This document shows positions 10,761 to 23,100 of a stretch of DNA of 64,000 nucleotides, piece by piece. Source of the stretch: Epinephelus fuscoguttatus (taxonomy: Eukaryota; Chordata; Actinopteri; Perciformes; Serranidae); assembly GCF_011397635.1 (NCBI RefSeq), contig NC_064769.1:19485207-19549206 (forward strand). Direction: 5' to 3'. The number at the start of each line of letters is the position of its first letter. Position 1 is the stretch's first letter. The translations under genes were made by a program, and so were the position numbers. The notes under the pieces are model-generated. The model had not been told where the DNA came from. It made no database searches and was given only the letters and a program-made list of their open reading frames with translations.

Positions 10761-13700
10761 CCGTGAATGCGCCTTCAGGAGCCCCTATCAATCCACACTG
10801 GGTGCTGTTTAATATCCTGCAGGAAGGGTTAACCTCACTTCCGTCATCGCTGCTGTGTGTTAAACTTGATCTAGTGTTGCATTGTTACCAGCACAGAGTT
10901 GTTTGTGGCTGCTGTGGGAGCGGATTTGTAAACAAAATCCTGCAGGGGGGAGGGGGGCTGCTGGGTTTAGCTGTCAGAACAAAGTGGTCATTTTGCTGCT
11001 GCACAAACATTTGCTGCGTTGCACTCAGGTTGTTCTCCCTCCTTGTTATTGGCCTTTTATGTAGTAATGCAGCCTCAGTGCTAGGGAGGAGACTTTAAAG
11101 GGGAATGACAGCAATATTTGGAAGTATGCTCAGCACAGTTCAGTCAAGTGTTCATGAACTTGCAGAAAGAAACACCTAATGAGTGATGTCACTGAGGTAT
11201 GCAGCACCTCACACACTGTTACATCACAATGAAAAAAGTGACTGTATGTTATCGTCCAGTCAGGTTCAGCTCCTGACAGTGAGATGTAACGTTGACTTTG
11301 ACAACTTTAAGGCTGTGACATTAAAGGTCCGGTGTGTAGGATTTAGGGGGATATAATTTAACAAGTACGTTTTCATTTTAGCGTAAAATCACCTGAAAAT
11401 AAGAATCGTTGTGTTTTTGTTATCTTAGAATGAGCTGTTTGTATCTAAATAAAGAGCTGGTCCTCATCCACAGAGTCCACCATGTTTCTGCAGAAGCCCA
11501 GAACAGACAAACTGAACACTGGCTCTAGATCAGTGGCATCCGAGTGGTGGGTTGCGGTCCAAAAGTGGGTCATGGGTCCATTCTGAATGGACAGCTAGTG
11601 ACCCAGAACATGTCAAGTTTGTAAAAAAACACACTTTAGAGTACGGTGAATTTCAGGCACAGACCTTTTACGTTTCTGCTGTAGCATGAGTTATTACGCG
11701 AGCTACTACTTAACAGAGATAGCACACTAGCTTGACGACATGGTCAAACGCAAGTATGACACTGAATCTATTAAACCATGTGGACCTTGAACAAGTGACT
11801 CAGGGGAAATCTGGACCCCATGGCTGCACCAGTTGGGAACCACTGGCTCTAGATGTTCACATCAGCCTCCGTAATTACAACGAGAGCATCTGAAAAACAC
11901 TGGTTTTTTTTTTTTGTTTTTTTGTTTTTTTTTTAAACGCGTGAACCAGCTTTGTTCAGTGTTTTACCAGTTAAAATATCCGGTTCCATTCATTTTGGAA
12001 AAGAAGAGAACTCTGCGAATCATTCAGCTCCCAATAAAAAAAAGCTCTTCTTTTTTTCCTGCAACTCTTTTTTTATTAAAAAATAAAACAAAAAAAAACA
12101 GACGTGAGGTCATCATGGATGTCACAAGGTCAAATCACAGTACATTTTTCACTTAAATCCTGGCGTACAGTGTCACACTTTTCTCAATGGTGTTCATACA
12201 CAATCCATTCCTTTCAATATTTTCTACATTTTTCCATCTCTAGCCTTAAAATAAAAGTAAGTTTCTCCACATTGTACATTTCGTTTATAATCCCCAGTTA
12301 TTGGGCCAATGTCGGAGGATCAACATGGCTTTCCTGCTACTTGCCATAAGTATCTTTAATAAATATTTATCTTTGTGTGGGACAGTTTCAGTTATTTTTC
12401 CTAGGTATAGTGTTGCAAATGAGTAGACTAGATCCATCCCAACTATCTTATGATTCTCACCTGCAATATCTTGCCAGTATGGTTCTATTTTTGGGCATGC
12501 CCAGAAACATGATAATTATTGGCCAGTGACGTTCTGCATTGCCTCCAACAAAAGCTCCGGCTCTGTAGACCTGTTTGCAATGCCATTGAGAAAGAATTGC
12601 ACAAGATAATTCCAACCAAACTCCATCAGGGACCTTGAGTTTGCAGTAGTTGCCTGTGTCTCGCATATCTCCGTCCAGTCCTCCTCTGTTGTATGTGCAA
12701 TTCTTTCTCCACTTTTGTTTAATATATTTTGCAGAGTGATTCTTCTGTACAGTCTCAAAATTAACTTTTTAATGTCTCCCATTATATATGCATTTGAAAA
12801 TATAGTGCTAGTAAAAACTTCTTGGACATCTGGATCTTAAGTTATCAGAGAAAAAAAGGTGTGCTATGTCAAACACCTTTGGAGAAACACTGACTTGTAA
12901 CATAAAGGTGCTTTATTCAGCGTTTTTACTGGTTTTAATCACCTGGTTTGTTTATTTGTGAGAGGAAGAGACATCTGTGGATATTTCGGCTTTTGGTTAA
13001 AACCTCCCGAACCAAGAACACTAATATGTGGGTTGCAATCTGCAGTCGTCACCACTAGATGCCACTAAATCCCCTTAAATCTTACACACTGTGTCTTTAA
13101 ATCCCCTATAAAAAAAACAAAATCTTAGTTGAAAACAAAGTCAATATTGAAATGTGGAGCAATGCCAGATTTGACAAACATCAGGGTTAGTGCTCCAGTT
13201 TCTAGTTTTAGGAAAGTGGATTACATGCTCTGAAGTGGGCTGACTGAACTGAGGCACAAAAATAAGCAGTGACATTCTTCCTCTGGTGAGAAGTTTGGGG
13301 TTTTTAAATATCACTTTCTGCACCACAGCTCACTGTTTTGCAAGAGTCAGCCAGCAGGGAGGAGAAGTGTGATGTTTGGATGTGTTCTTGCTGAACTCGT
13401 GCTGTTTGAAGGCGTCTTAATGATTCAACTGTCAGCTGTGTTGCAGCTGATCACAACACTGACAGGGGAGGACCAGCAGTTGGCGCTGGTACGCTTTATT
13501 CCAATGGGATGGTGCTCAACATCCAGTGTTGCTACTGTACCATCTCACATCAAGGTCCAGTCCTAAATTAACTCAACAAACGTATCTTTTTGCCCTAGTA
13601 ACGATGTATCATGCTCACAGTGAATGTCAGCCTCTGGATGACCCAGACTACAGTAAGATGTGCTCAGTGCAGTAGTCTCTGTTCACTAATCCACTCTGGG

Positions 13701-16700
13701 GCTCAATAGGAACATTCTCCAGACTGCTGCTACAAGTATCAGATTAACAAAGATGGCTGTTGTTTAAGAACAGGAGGAAAATGTAAAGCCCTCTCCCCAG
13801 TTTGTCCTCGACATTCATTTGACACTGCAGTTACACAACATTATACCGTTGCAGTCATTTATATCCTCTGCCTCGTTTTGTCTTTCAGGATTTTGGAAGT
13901 GATGATGAGCGGAAAAATAATCAGAGGTAAGATCTGTCTGTTCTTACAGAGATGTCAAACTAATTTACAAAGAAATACAAGCTTGTTGTATTTCTGGTTT
14001 GTGGAGTATTTATATTTTTTGTCCCGTTTATGTGATCAGTGGGCCTTCTGACCCTGGATGAGCCTGTCCTATAGTAGGAGAGATTAGCAGAGAGAGATGT
14101 TTAAAGCTGTCATTTTCAGGCTCTGATTGTGTGTTAGACGCACTACAGGTATGACTGAAACGACTCTCAAATAACATTTTAATCAGTTTAAGTAAGAGCG
14201 TCATCTTAACAATACAGTTTATTTTGTTATTGAACATTTCAGGCTGTAACAGTGAGAGGGACAGTTCAGTCCAAAATCAAGTTGTACAGTGTTGGAGATC
14301 TTGGCCGTAGAGATGTCTGCCTTCTCTCAAATATAATGGAACTAGAATGCACTCAGCTTTTGGTGCTCAAAGTGCTAAAAAAAATAAATTTGAAAACTCA
14401 ACAGCAATGTCTCTTTATAGAAATCATGACCCAGTTACTCAAGATAATTCACAGACCTTGATGTGAGCAGTTTCATGTAGGAACTATTTTCTTTCTACTC
14501 CACCTGCCAACTGTATCACTGTGCAGAAGGAAGGGTGCATCTACTCATGGACAGGAGGTTCATGCTTGTGACAGCACAATATCTTAACATTAATGGCGTC
14601 CTCCTCAGCTGAGCTGTAATGTTAGCTAGCTCATCGGTGCTAGGTGAGCCAACAGTAGATGCATGCTTCCTTCTGCACAGTGATACAGTTGGCAAGTGTA
14701 GGTTAGTTGAAAGAAAATAGTTCCTACATGAAACTGCTCACACCAAGATCTGTAGATTATCTTGAACTGGTTCATGATTTCTGGAAAGAGACATTGCTGT
14801 TGAGTTTTCAAATGTATTTTTTGGCACTTTGAGCACCACAAGCTGAGTGCCATCTAGTTCCATTAAATTCGAGAGAAGGCAGACATCTCTACGGCCAATA
14901 TCTCCAACACCAAAAAAAAAAATCTAGAATGATAAACAGCACTACAGGTAAGAGCAAAAACACATGAACTGCCGGACAGGTGAACTGTCCCTTTAAACCT
15001 GAAAACTCCAAGATGCTCAGTTGAACTTAGTCTTTTTTGTATATTTAAGTATTAATCTAACCTTTAATCATTTGTAAAACACTTTGTGAGGCTCTTTTAA
15101 AAAGTGTTATGCCAAATAAAATTGCAATGCATTGGAAAGGTGAAAGTAAACAGTACAAGTAGAAACCATTGCTTAGTTAATAAAAGGACGACATCATAAA
15201 ATACTTTTTAATTTCCAGTTAGTTTCTAGGTTAGATTTTTATCTTTTAGGCTTCTGGTGATGTATATTATTTGGTCGTGTTTATACCAAGTGCTTGTTAC
15301 ACAGATGAGTAATTGGAACGAGGGTTTAAAGAACACACAACTTTGGCAATGACACTTTAACTGACTCAATGTAAGCAATTAACTAGACTGTCAAAGAGTG
15401 ATGTTGCTGTGATTGTTGAAAGTACTTTGGCAGCAGGGGTGTGAATCACAAGTTTCACCACTTTATGATATTGATTCTTTGGACAACTATATAGTATTTG
15501 CTGACATCATAAAGTCTGCCACAATACAATTTTGATTCGATTTATGGGCCTGTGAGTGACATGAGACAATATCAGTAGATATCCTCATTGTCTTTTTCTT
15601 GGCTGCTTACCAGTGTCTGCTTAGCGCTAGGCCACAGCAAGTGTTTGAATGTTTAGGAAGGAGATGTGCTTGGACGGAAATGGTGACACAGCCGTCCTCT
15701 TAGAATTACATAAGAAAGCTGTATCTTAAAGATGGTGATATGTATCAGTATTTACATCAATGATATTAGATCAGTGATATTTGAACTGATCTACAGATCC
15801 GAATCAGTGTACCGTTACACCCCTGTTTGGCACGTAATGAGCTGCTTGTCTTGTCCTCAGTCCTGAAGTTTCAGAAGTATCAGTCAGGCAGTTTCTCGCT
15901 GTTGTCAAGGACAAAAACCTGCCCCAAGTGCAGCTGATTTATTGTGACAGGTTTTAAAAATGTTTCTTCTGCTCTGTTACATAACACAGAGTACACAAAC
16001 CGTTGTTCCCCCTCGGTTACAAAGCTTTTCTTTGATCAACCTTTCGTCACAGAAGTCAGGATTTGTGTCAGCAAAGCTTTGGCACAGACTCTGTCTTTGT
16101 GCTCACTGTGTGTGTGTGTGATTGTGTGTGTGTGGGCGGGGGTCATTCACGGTTGAAAACAGTCATGTCATGCCTTGTCTTGAGTGTCTACATGAGCAAT
16201 ATGTTTCTGTGACTCAGTAATTCATCAGCGTGTAGAGTCTTCATTTAGGATTCTGCATGTCAGACTTGAGTTTGACGCCAAGTAACATTTCCACCGCCTC
16301 CAAGTGCTTGCATGAATGATGGTATTGTGGCAGAGCGTTGCGTAGGGAGAGCTGATTGCTGAAGCACGTGCTGTTGAGGGGAGATAGTGAGCGGAGACTG
16401 AGGGGGGACAGGGCAGCGCAGACGAGGAGACTTCAGGATTGAGGAAGCTGTCGAAGGAAAAGAGGATGTACTTGCTTTACTAAGACCACAACAAGAGAAG
16501 TTAGAAGAGGCTGCGGGTCCCCTGGCCACGGACAGGAATACACAGGTGTAGAAGATGGATGGGAGGATGTTGAGAAGAGGAACTAAACTGGAGAGGTTTT
16601 CTTGAGATTTGAGACTGGAAATAGTCCGCCAACTGCTAGCAGGATGCATCTGGTTGTTAAACCCTCACATAAACCTATGCTGACCGTGCTGCCTCACTTT

Positions 16701-17112
16701 GTGGAGAAAGCTGCTCTGACTCGGAGGGAGATCTGTCGCATGTAAGTTGTAACAGCACCACAAACAAAAAGTGGATAGTCGACTTGATAGTGGACACTTT
16801 TTAGAGGAGCTGAACATTTAATTCAAACTCTATCTATGCTTTTTTTTTTTTTTTTTTAATTTAAATAAGAAAAAGACGTCTGTGATCAAGCTTGGTCAGG
16901 AGTTTAAGGTTTTTACTCTGAAAATCTTTCTCAGATGTAGCGTACACTTGTTAAAGGTTAAATAATTGACATCACACCTTGTGATTAATTCACTGTCATC
17001 TCCATGCTATACATCTTTGACATATGTTTGAAAGGACCCCGTGATACCACGTAGCAGGGGAGCTGAAACAAAAGGCCTTGTGATGGTCCCACTCAGTCAT
17101 ACCAGGCTTTGT

Positions 17113-17149
<37 letters not shown>

Positions 17150-20100
17150 GGTTGAGCAGGGGAATGAGACTGCGGTTAAACAAAGCTGCACTCTGTTCTG
17201 TGTGAGAAAAGACACTAAAGCTCTCCTCCTGCCTCACTGCAGCCCTCATAACAAAGTCATGACCCAGAAGTTGCTGCATCCAACGCAGGTCGGACAGTAG
17301 AGGGAAGTTTTGAAGGCCCGAGCACATATGGGTAGTCGCGGTGTAACGCTTGATTCGCCGTAGGTCAGCGAACTCGCTGGAGTAGAGTCTGTTAATCATG
17401 CTATAAAAACACAGGGCTGTAAAAGTCACTGCGTCATGACTCTGCTGACTTTCAGCCGCTGATGAGCCCTCTGTCCTGCTCGCTGAACCAGTGAGGACTT
17501 AATAAGTATGCAGCCTACACCTGGCTGCTCACTGTACGCACAGTATCCTGACTGTAGATGTTTTTATGTCCCTCAACTTTGGTCATTGCATTTCTTGGAC
17601 ACATCTCATGATTTAAAACTGGGTTTCAGCTCCAGTTTGGCCATGATGACTTTACTTGCAGATCAGATGAAAATTAATCCACAAAATTTGTTTTTTGATG
17701 TTTCATGTTTTGGCAAAACACCCATCGGTTTCAGCTTCAGCCGTGCTTGGATGTTCTCCCCGTGTCAGCATAGGTTTTCTCTGGGTACTCTGGCTTCCTC
17801 CCAGTCCAAAGACATGCAGGTTAATTGGTGACTCTAAATTGTCTATAGGTGTGAATGTGAGTGTGAATGGTTGTCTGTCTCTATGTGTCAGCCCTGTGAT
17901 AGTCTGGAGACGACCTGTCCAGGGTGTACAATGCCTCTTGCTCAGTGTCAGCTAGGATAGGTTCCAGCCCCCCGTGACCCCAAGAGTATAAGCAGATATG
18001 AATAATGAAATGAATGAATTAATTGCTTTGGGGGTTATAATCGAACAAAACAAACAATTTAAGCAATTTGAAGATGTCATTTTCAGCTATTCTGTGTAAC
18101 GATATAGAAGAGTAATAGTGTCCCCTCTCAGGACACTATTACTCTTCTATAGTGTAACGATATAGAAGAGTAATAGTGTCCCCTCTCAGGACACTATTAC
18201 TCTTCTATAGTGTAACTATAGAAGAGTAATAGTGTCCTGAGAGGGGAATGAAGTCATACTCCCTCTGTGTGTGTTTTAATCCAAGTTTCTCTGTCGGCTG
18301 TGTGGTAGAAGATCTGGCTGAGTGTGCATGTGAGTGCATGTGAGTCTTGTGTGTGTTTGTATCCTACTAGCTAGCTAATCCCCACTGCTCTACACTGTGG
18401 TCATATGGTGATCATGGGTGGTTACCACTGATCACAGCAACGGCATTGTCACTGAAGCGTAGCACCCATCCTCTGGTGCCAGTTTGTTTTTATCACTGTA
18501 TGTGCTGTTAGCACTGTTAGCTGCTAGCCACTGGCACACCCACCTCCATGTTGAGAGCCTAGTGCAAACAATCCCGGCTCAGACTTTGAACCATACATAT
18601 GCTCTGAATGCCACGTACAGCTCCGGTAAGTCACACAGGAACAGTTGTATAGACCAAATTAACAGTCAAAGAGCCTAAATAATCCCACCGTGTCAACGTA
18701 AAACAGTCGGTCTGTTTTTATTACGAGGACAAAATAGGGAGTACTACACTGGGTTAAGGTACTTACACTAACAACGACTGGCTAGCTCACTCAGTGTAAA
18801 AGTCCATGGTACAGGCGGGCAGTCCAAAAATGCACCAGAGGCCCTCTGACTGTAGTTAAAAATCCTTTATTAATGCGTAGATAAATCAACATGTTTCGAC
18901 TAGAGAGTCTTCATCAGGGTGTAACATTTACACCCTTGAAATCCATTGGTTTAATTGCTAATGAGAGAATAGGTAATGAAAGAGGCTGATTGTGGAGTTA
19001 GATATGCTGAGGCTGGTATGTAGGGGATCTGCGTCTAGATTAGAGGTAATGATGTTAGAAACATTGTCAAGTGTTGGTGTTACATTAAAAAACCTTAATG
19101 GTTTAAGGTTGCCTGAAGACTAGCATCAGTCACAAGCGGAAAAAACATAGAACGATAGCTTTTGCATTGTTTTATTTTGAAAGAGTGAAGTCTGTGTAGC
19201 ATTAAGAATTCAATTAAACCTGTCACCTTCTTCTTGTTTGAGCCTAAAGCAAAAATAAGATGGCCTGTGGCGATATGGAAGGAGTCAGTGGTGTAAGGCA
19301 TGTATGGATGAGTCAAATGTACATGTACAAGTGTTGTTTAAAGGTAAAACTAAAGGGTTGTGAAGACCATGACGATGAGGTTTTTGACTGGAATCTGCAG
19401 ATATCTGAGCTGAGTGATGAAATGAATCAAATCAGATCAATCCATCCTCTCACAAAACACTACTTTTGAAAAGAAAGAAGCCAGGTGGTTAAACTGGTTA
19501 GACATTATTAACCTGGTGCAGGTATAGAGTACAATGTACTGTAAAAAGTTTTTGTTAAGGTTTCAAAAGCCCTGATTGTATTTCCCACATCTGCTTTTTC
19601 CAGCCTCAGTGAGAGCTTCTTCATGGTCAAAGGAGCCGCTCTGTTCCTCCAGCAGGGCGGCAGCGCACAGGGACCAAAGACCCCGACCCACCACAAGCAT
19701 GCAGGTAGGAACAAAACACGCACAGAAGAAGCTTTGTTTCTTGTTCTGTCGCTTATATTCTCAGCACAAATGAGCTCCAGACAAAAGGAAAATTGTATTT
19801 GCTGAGGTGGCTTTTTCTCTCTCCGTGGGTTTGTCTGTGTTTATTCTAAATTGTGTTAGGAACTGTTGCCCCGCTGGGTCTGACCTAAAGTGACCCGCAG
19901 TTTGACACAAGGGATTCTCACAAATCAGTTCGAACAAGATCAAGTCTCAAGCAGTTTGCTTAAAGCTATTCCAGAGAAATATACAGACAGTATCTGCTCT
20001 TACACTTTTTGAGTACTACTTGACATGATTATTACACAACCATGCTGCTGCTGCTGTTTGTCTGCACATCAAAGTGACGTTAAAATGTGGAATAATCATG

Positions 20101-23100
20101 CACAATCTAAAAATAACAACCCTCTGTGAGTGTTTTTGGTTCTTTAATAGATTTCTAATCTCACGTCCTCGTTTAGCCTGAAGTCATTTGAGGACAATTG
20201 CAGGACAAGCCAGAAGTCTGCTCACATGTGACTCAGGTGTTTACCCGCTAACACTTTAGCTTAGCACAGCTGGAAGGTCACAGAGTTAAAACTTGTCCTC
20301 ATTGAGATAAATCCACGAGCATATTTCCTCCCACTGGAGACAAAAACTAACAATGAATGTACAGTAGAAGAAGCTGAATGATCAGTTTGTAGTTGACCTT
20401 TAGTTTTTCTGTTAGAAATTCCAGAGTGTGTCTCTGCAGTGAAGCCTGTCGGTTATTAAAGTGTGCATTTTTTGCTCTGTATTGTTCAGTCTGAACTTGG
20501 TGATATTTTCAGCCTACCGAAGGCAGTTTTATTTACTGCAGTGGCGGGAAATCATTTTCTCTGTCAGGATTGTTGTGTATGAGCCAAATGTCATTTCACC
20601 CAGCAGACATTGATTGTATTTACTCTGTATGTACAGAGGGTGGCGCTGTGTTGATATTTGGTGCATTAGTGTGTAAAGGTAGGAACAACATTGTTGCCGT
20701 CAGGTGTTTCAGTGCAGAAGGGCAAAAGGTTTTTATCCGCTGTAGAGCTGGACAGTGTGCAACGTGCTGAAGGCTGTGTGTTCAGTTTGAACGAATGATA
20801 AAAAATGGGCATTTATTCAACCTGTGTTTGGTGGTATGAATGAATATGATAATTATTCTGCAACTGAAACCTGCAGTTTATTGTCTGAACTCAACACAAC
20901 CAAGGACGCTGTGGCATCAATCACGTCAGCCAGGTCAGGCCGGGTGAAACATCCATGTAGCCGCAAGTAATAGGCTAAGCTCCTATACTGTGTGAGCTCG
21001 TAAAGTTCAGTTTAGACATCCAGTCCAATGAAAAGGAATATTCCACTAATATTTCTGTTAACATGCAGCCGCACATACACAGATTAACGTGCCCTAACAT
21101 GCTGTTTATCACGTTAAAATATGGAAAAGTGTGACAGCTGTTGGTTGTGCCAGGATTTTTTGGCGGACTTGTTTGACCGTGAGAAACAACCCCCCTCTTT
21201 CATTCCTTCAGCCACCTTCTTGAAAAGATTGTTGTTGTTGCAATATTTGCGCATATCCAAAAACTTGTTGTTATCCAAGTCTTTTAAAATGTTTAAAAGC
21301 AGGTGCGTTTCTCCTTCCGACCACAAATGTGGAGTTTACCTTTGGGCAAGCATTTGTACTCCAGCCTTGCAGGCTGTTAGCAAGTTGATTTGTGTGCAAC
21401 CCTCCCATGACAACAAAGAGAGCTGACCATAAATGGCAGAAGGCCATGTGTCACATATTCTTAATGTGCTGTATACATGTTTAAAGAATTGTATGAAAAG
21501 TTGAATAATATATCGGCATATGATATCCCACACTTTTTAATCGCAAAATGTTCCATTTGGAATAAGGCCTAAAGGGCTTTGCACACTGAGTCTGTTTTTT
21601 TCTAAATTGTTGCACGTGGAAAACGTTGTGTCAGTAACATTTGAACACTGACTCTGAAACTTTCGTATGTCTAACGTTTTCAGAACAGGTTTGATTTTTT
21701 GTGGTTCTTTGCATCTGTCAAAAGCCTTTAGAGAGCTGTTTGACCAAGAGGCAGTGACGAATATGTAGAGGCGGGACACATTCACAACGAAAGAGAGGAA
21801 CAGGTCGCACAGCTTCCTTTCATAACTCCGATAACTAACTTTCAACAGTAATATTTAGTTGGATGATGATGACGAGGAGGAGGAGGAGGATGTAATGGAG
21901 GAGGTGGATCACACACAGACAAAGAAAATGAATGTGTGGAGACAGAGAGGAAAGACAGCTCAGCCCCTTCAGCCATCATGTCAAATGCAAGACGTCTGCA
22001 GAGAGTGGTGACAGACAGGGAGGTACCTGCAGTGGAAAGAAGTGAAGGAACAAATGTGTCTTGACATTTTGAATTTGAACATTTTTTTAGGATGAAGGAT
22101 TTAAAAAAACACACAAAAAACAGCCTCAGTGTGCAAAGGTCTTAATTCGGAATATCTAAACGTAATATGGTCTTTACATGACCCGTATGAAATTCAGAAT
22201 AATGGTGGAATATTCATGCGCATGTAAACGTACCCTTTGAATTGCAGAAAAATTATTCAGTTTCCCATTGAGTCTGACAGTGTGTTTCACTTTCAGGTGA
22301 TTTACCTCAACACCTGCAGGTCATGTTCAAGATCCTCCGATCTGAAGATCGCATTAAGCTGGTGAGTTTGATACTTAAAGTATTTGGGTAGTATGCATTG
22401 TTTGTGTGAGTGCTGTACACATGAAGTTGATGACATTCAGTAAATAGGAAGTGTTGTTTACTGAGAGTCGGTTTCAGTTTGTTGATTATCATGCAGTCAC
22501 ACACGTTTACACATGACAGCACCACTGAATACTGCATGTTTCTTGCATGCTCTCCTTCTGTTCCACAGGCTGTACGGTTAGAGAGCGGCTGGTCAGACCG
22601 AGTGCGCTACATGGTCGTCATCTACACCAACGGCCATCAAGATACGGAGGAAAACATCGTCCTGGGAATGGACTTTACAGACAAGGACAGGTAATTACTC
22701 TCTCCGCAGGCTCACATTAAGTGCAGTTTAATCTGATTATTAGATCTGTTAAAGTGTAACTGTTTGTGATCTACAGTAAAAATTGCTCTATTGGGATGGT
22801 GCTGCCACTGTGGAGTGATACCAACATACATTTAGACGGAGATGGGTGAGTTTCACTTTGTCCTTTCCTAAAGATGGAGTACTTAAATCAGCTGGCTGAT
22901 AACAGGCTGTTTTTAAAGGTACACCTATGAATGTGAAGCAAGAGGTTGTAATGTACAGTATGTGTCTGCAGGCCTTCAGCTGTATTTTGGTTGTTCTCTG
23001 CCTTTTAGATTTGCTGCCCACTGGTGGCAGAGGAGTGAACTACATGCATTTTTCTTTGTGTGGGAACAGTTCCTGCTGACCTGTTAACATTGTCTCTGTA

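Larger units (their letters stand above)
11321..13100. mobile_element. TTAA-ended DNA transposon, copy A, with nested insertions
   Basis: Begins TTAAAGGTCCGGTGTGTAGG (11321-11340) and ends with the inverted relative of that sequence, finishing GTGTCTTTAA at 13091-13100. TTAA at both outer edges fits a piggyBac-type TTAA target, but no transposase is present. A second copy lies at 46568-47522. This copy is enlarged by a nested hAT element (11530-11845) and an antisense LINE-1 fragment (about 12060-12850). It lies in ssh1 intron 1. Confidence 0.7.

Noticed and set aside
10282-10791. 169-codon minus-strand ORF
   Set aside because: Antisense to the CpG-rich first exon of ssh1. GC-rich DNA has few stop codons, and the translation is low-complexity Arg/Gly/Glu.
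10526-11098. 190-codon plus-strand ORF over ssh1 exon 1
   Set aside because: Overlaps the true start in another frame and runs into intron 1. The frame at 10629 matches the SSH1 N-terminus and ends at a proper donor.
16260-16649. 129-codon minus-strand ORF
   Set aside because: Antisense to the candidate alternative ssh1 exon. No domain; the Ser/Pro-rich translation reflects the purine-rich + strand.
21842-22114. 90-codon minus-strand ORF in the Harbinger-like element
   Set aside because: Its Pro/His run comes from a GAG/GGA-type simple repeat and there is no transposase similarity that I can see.
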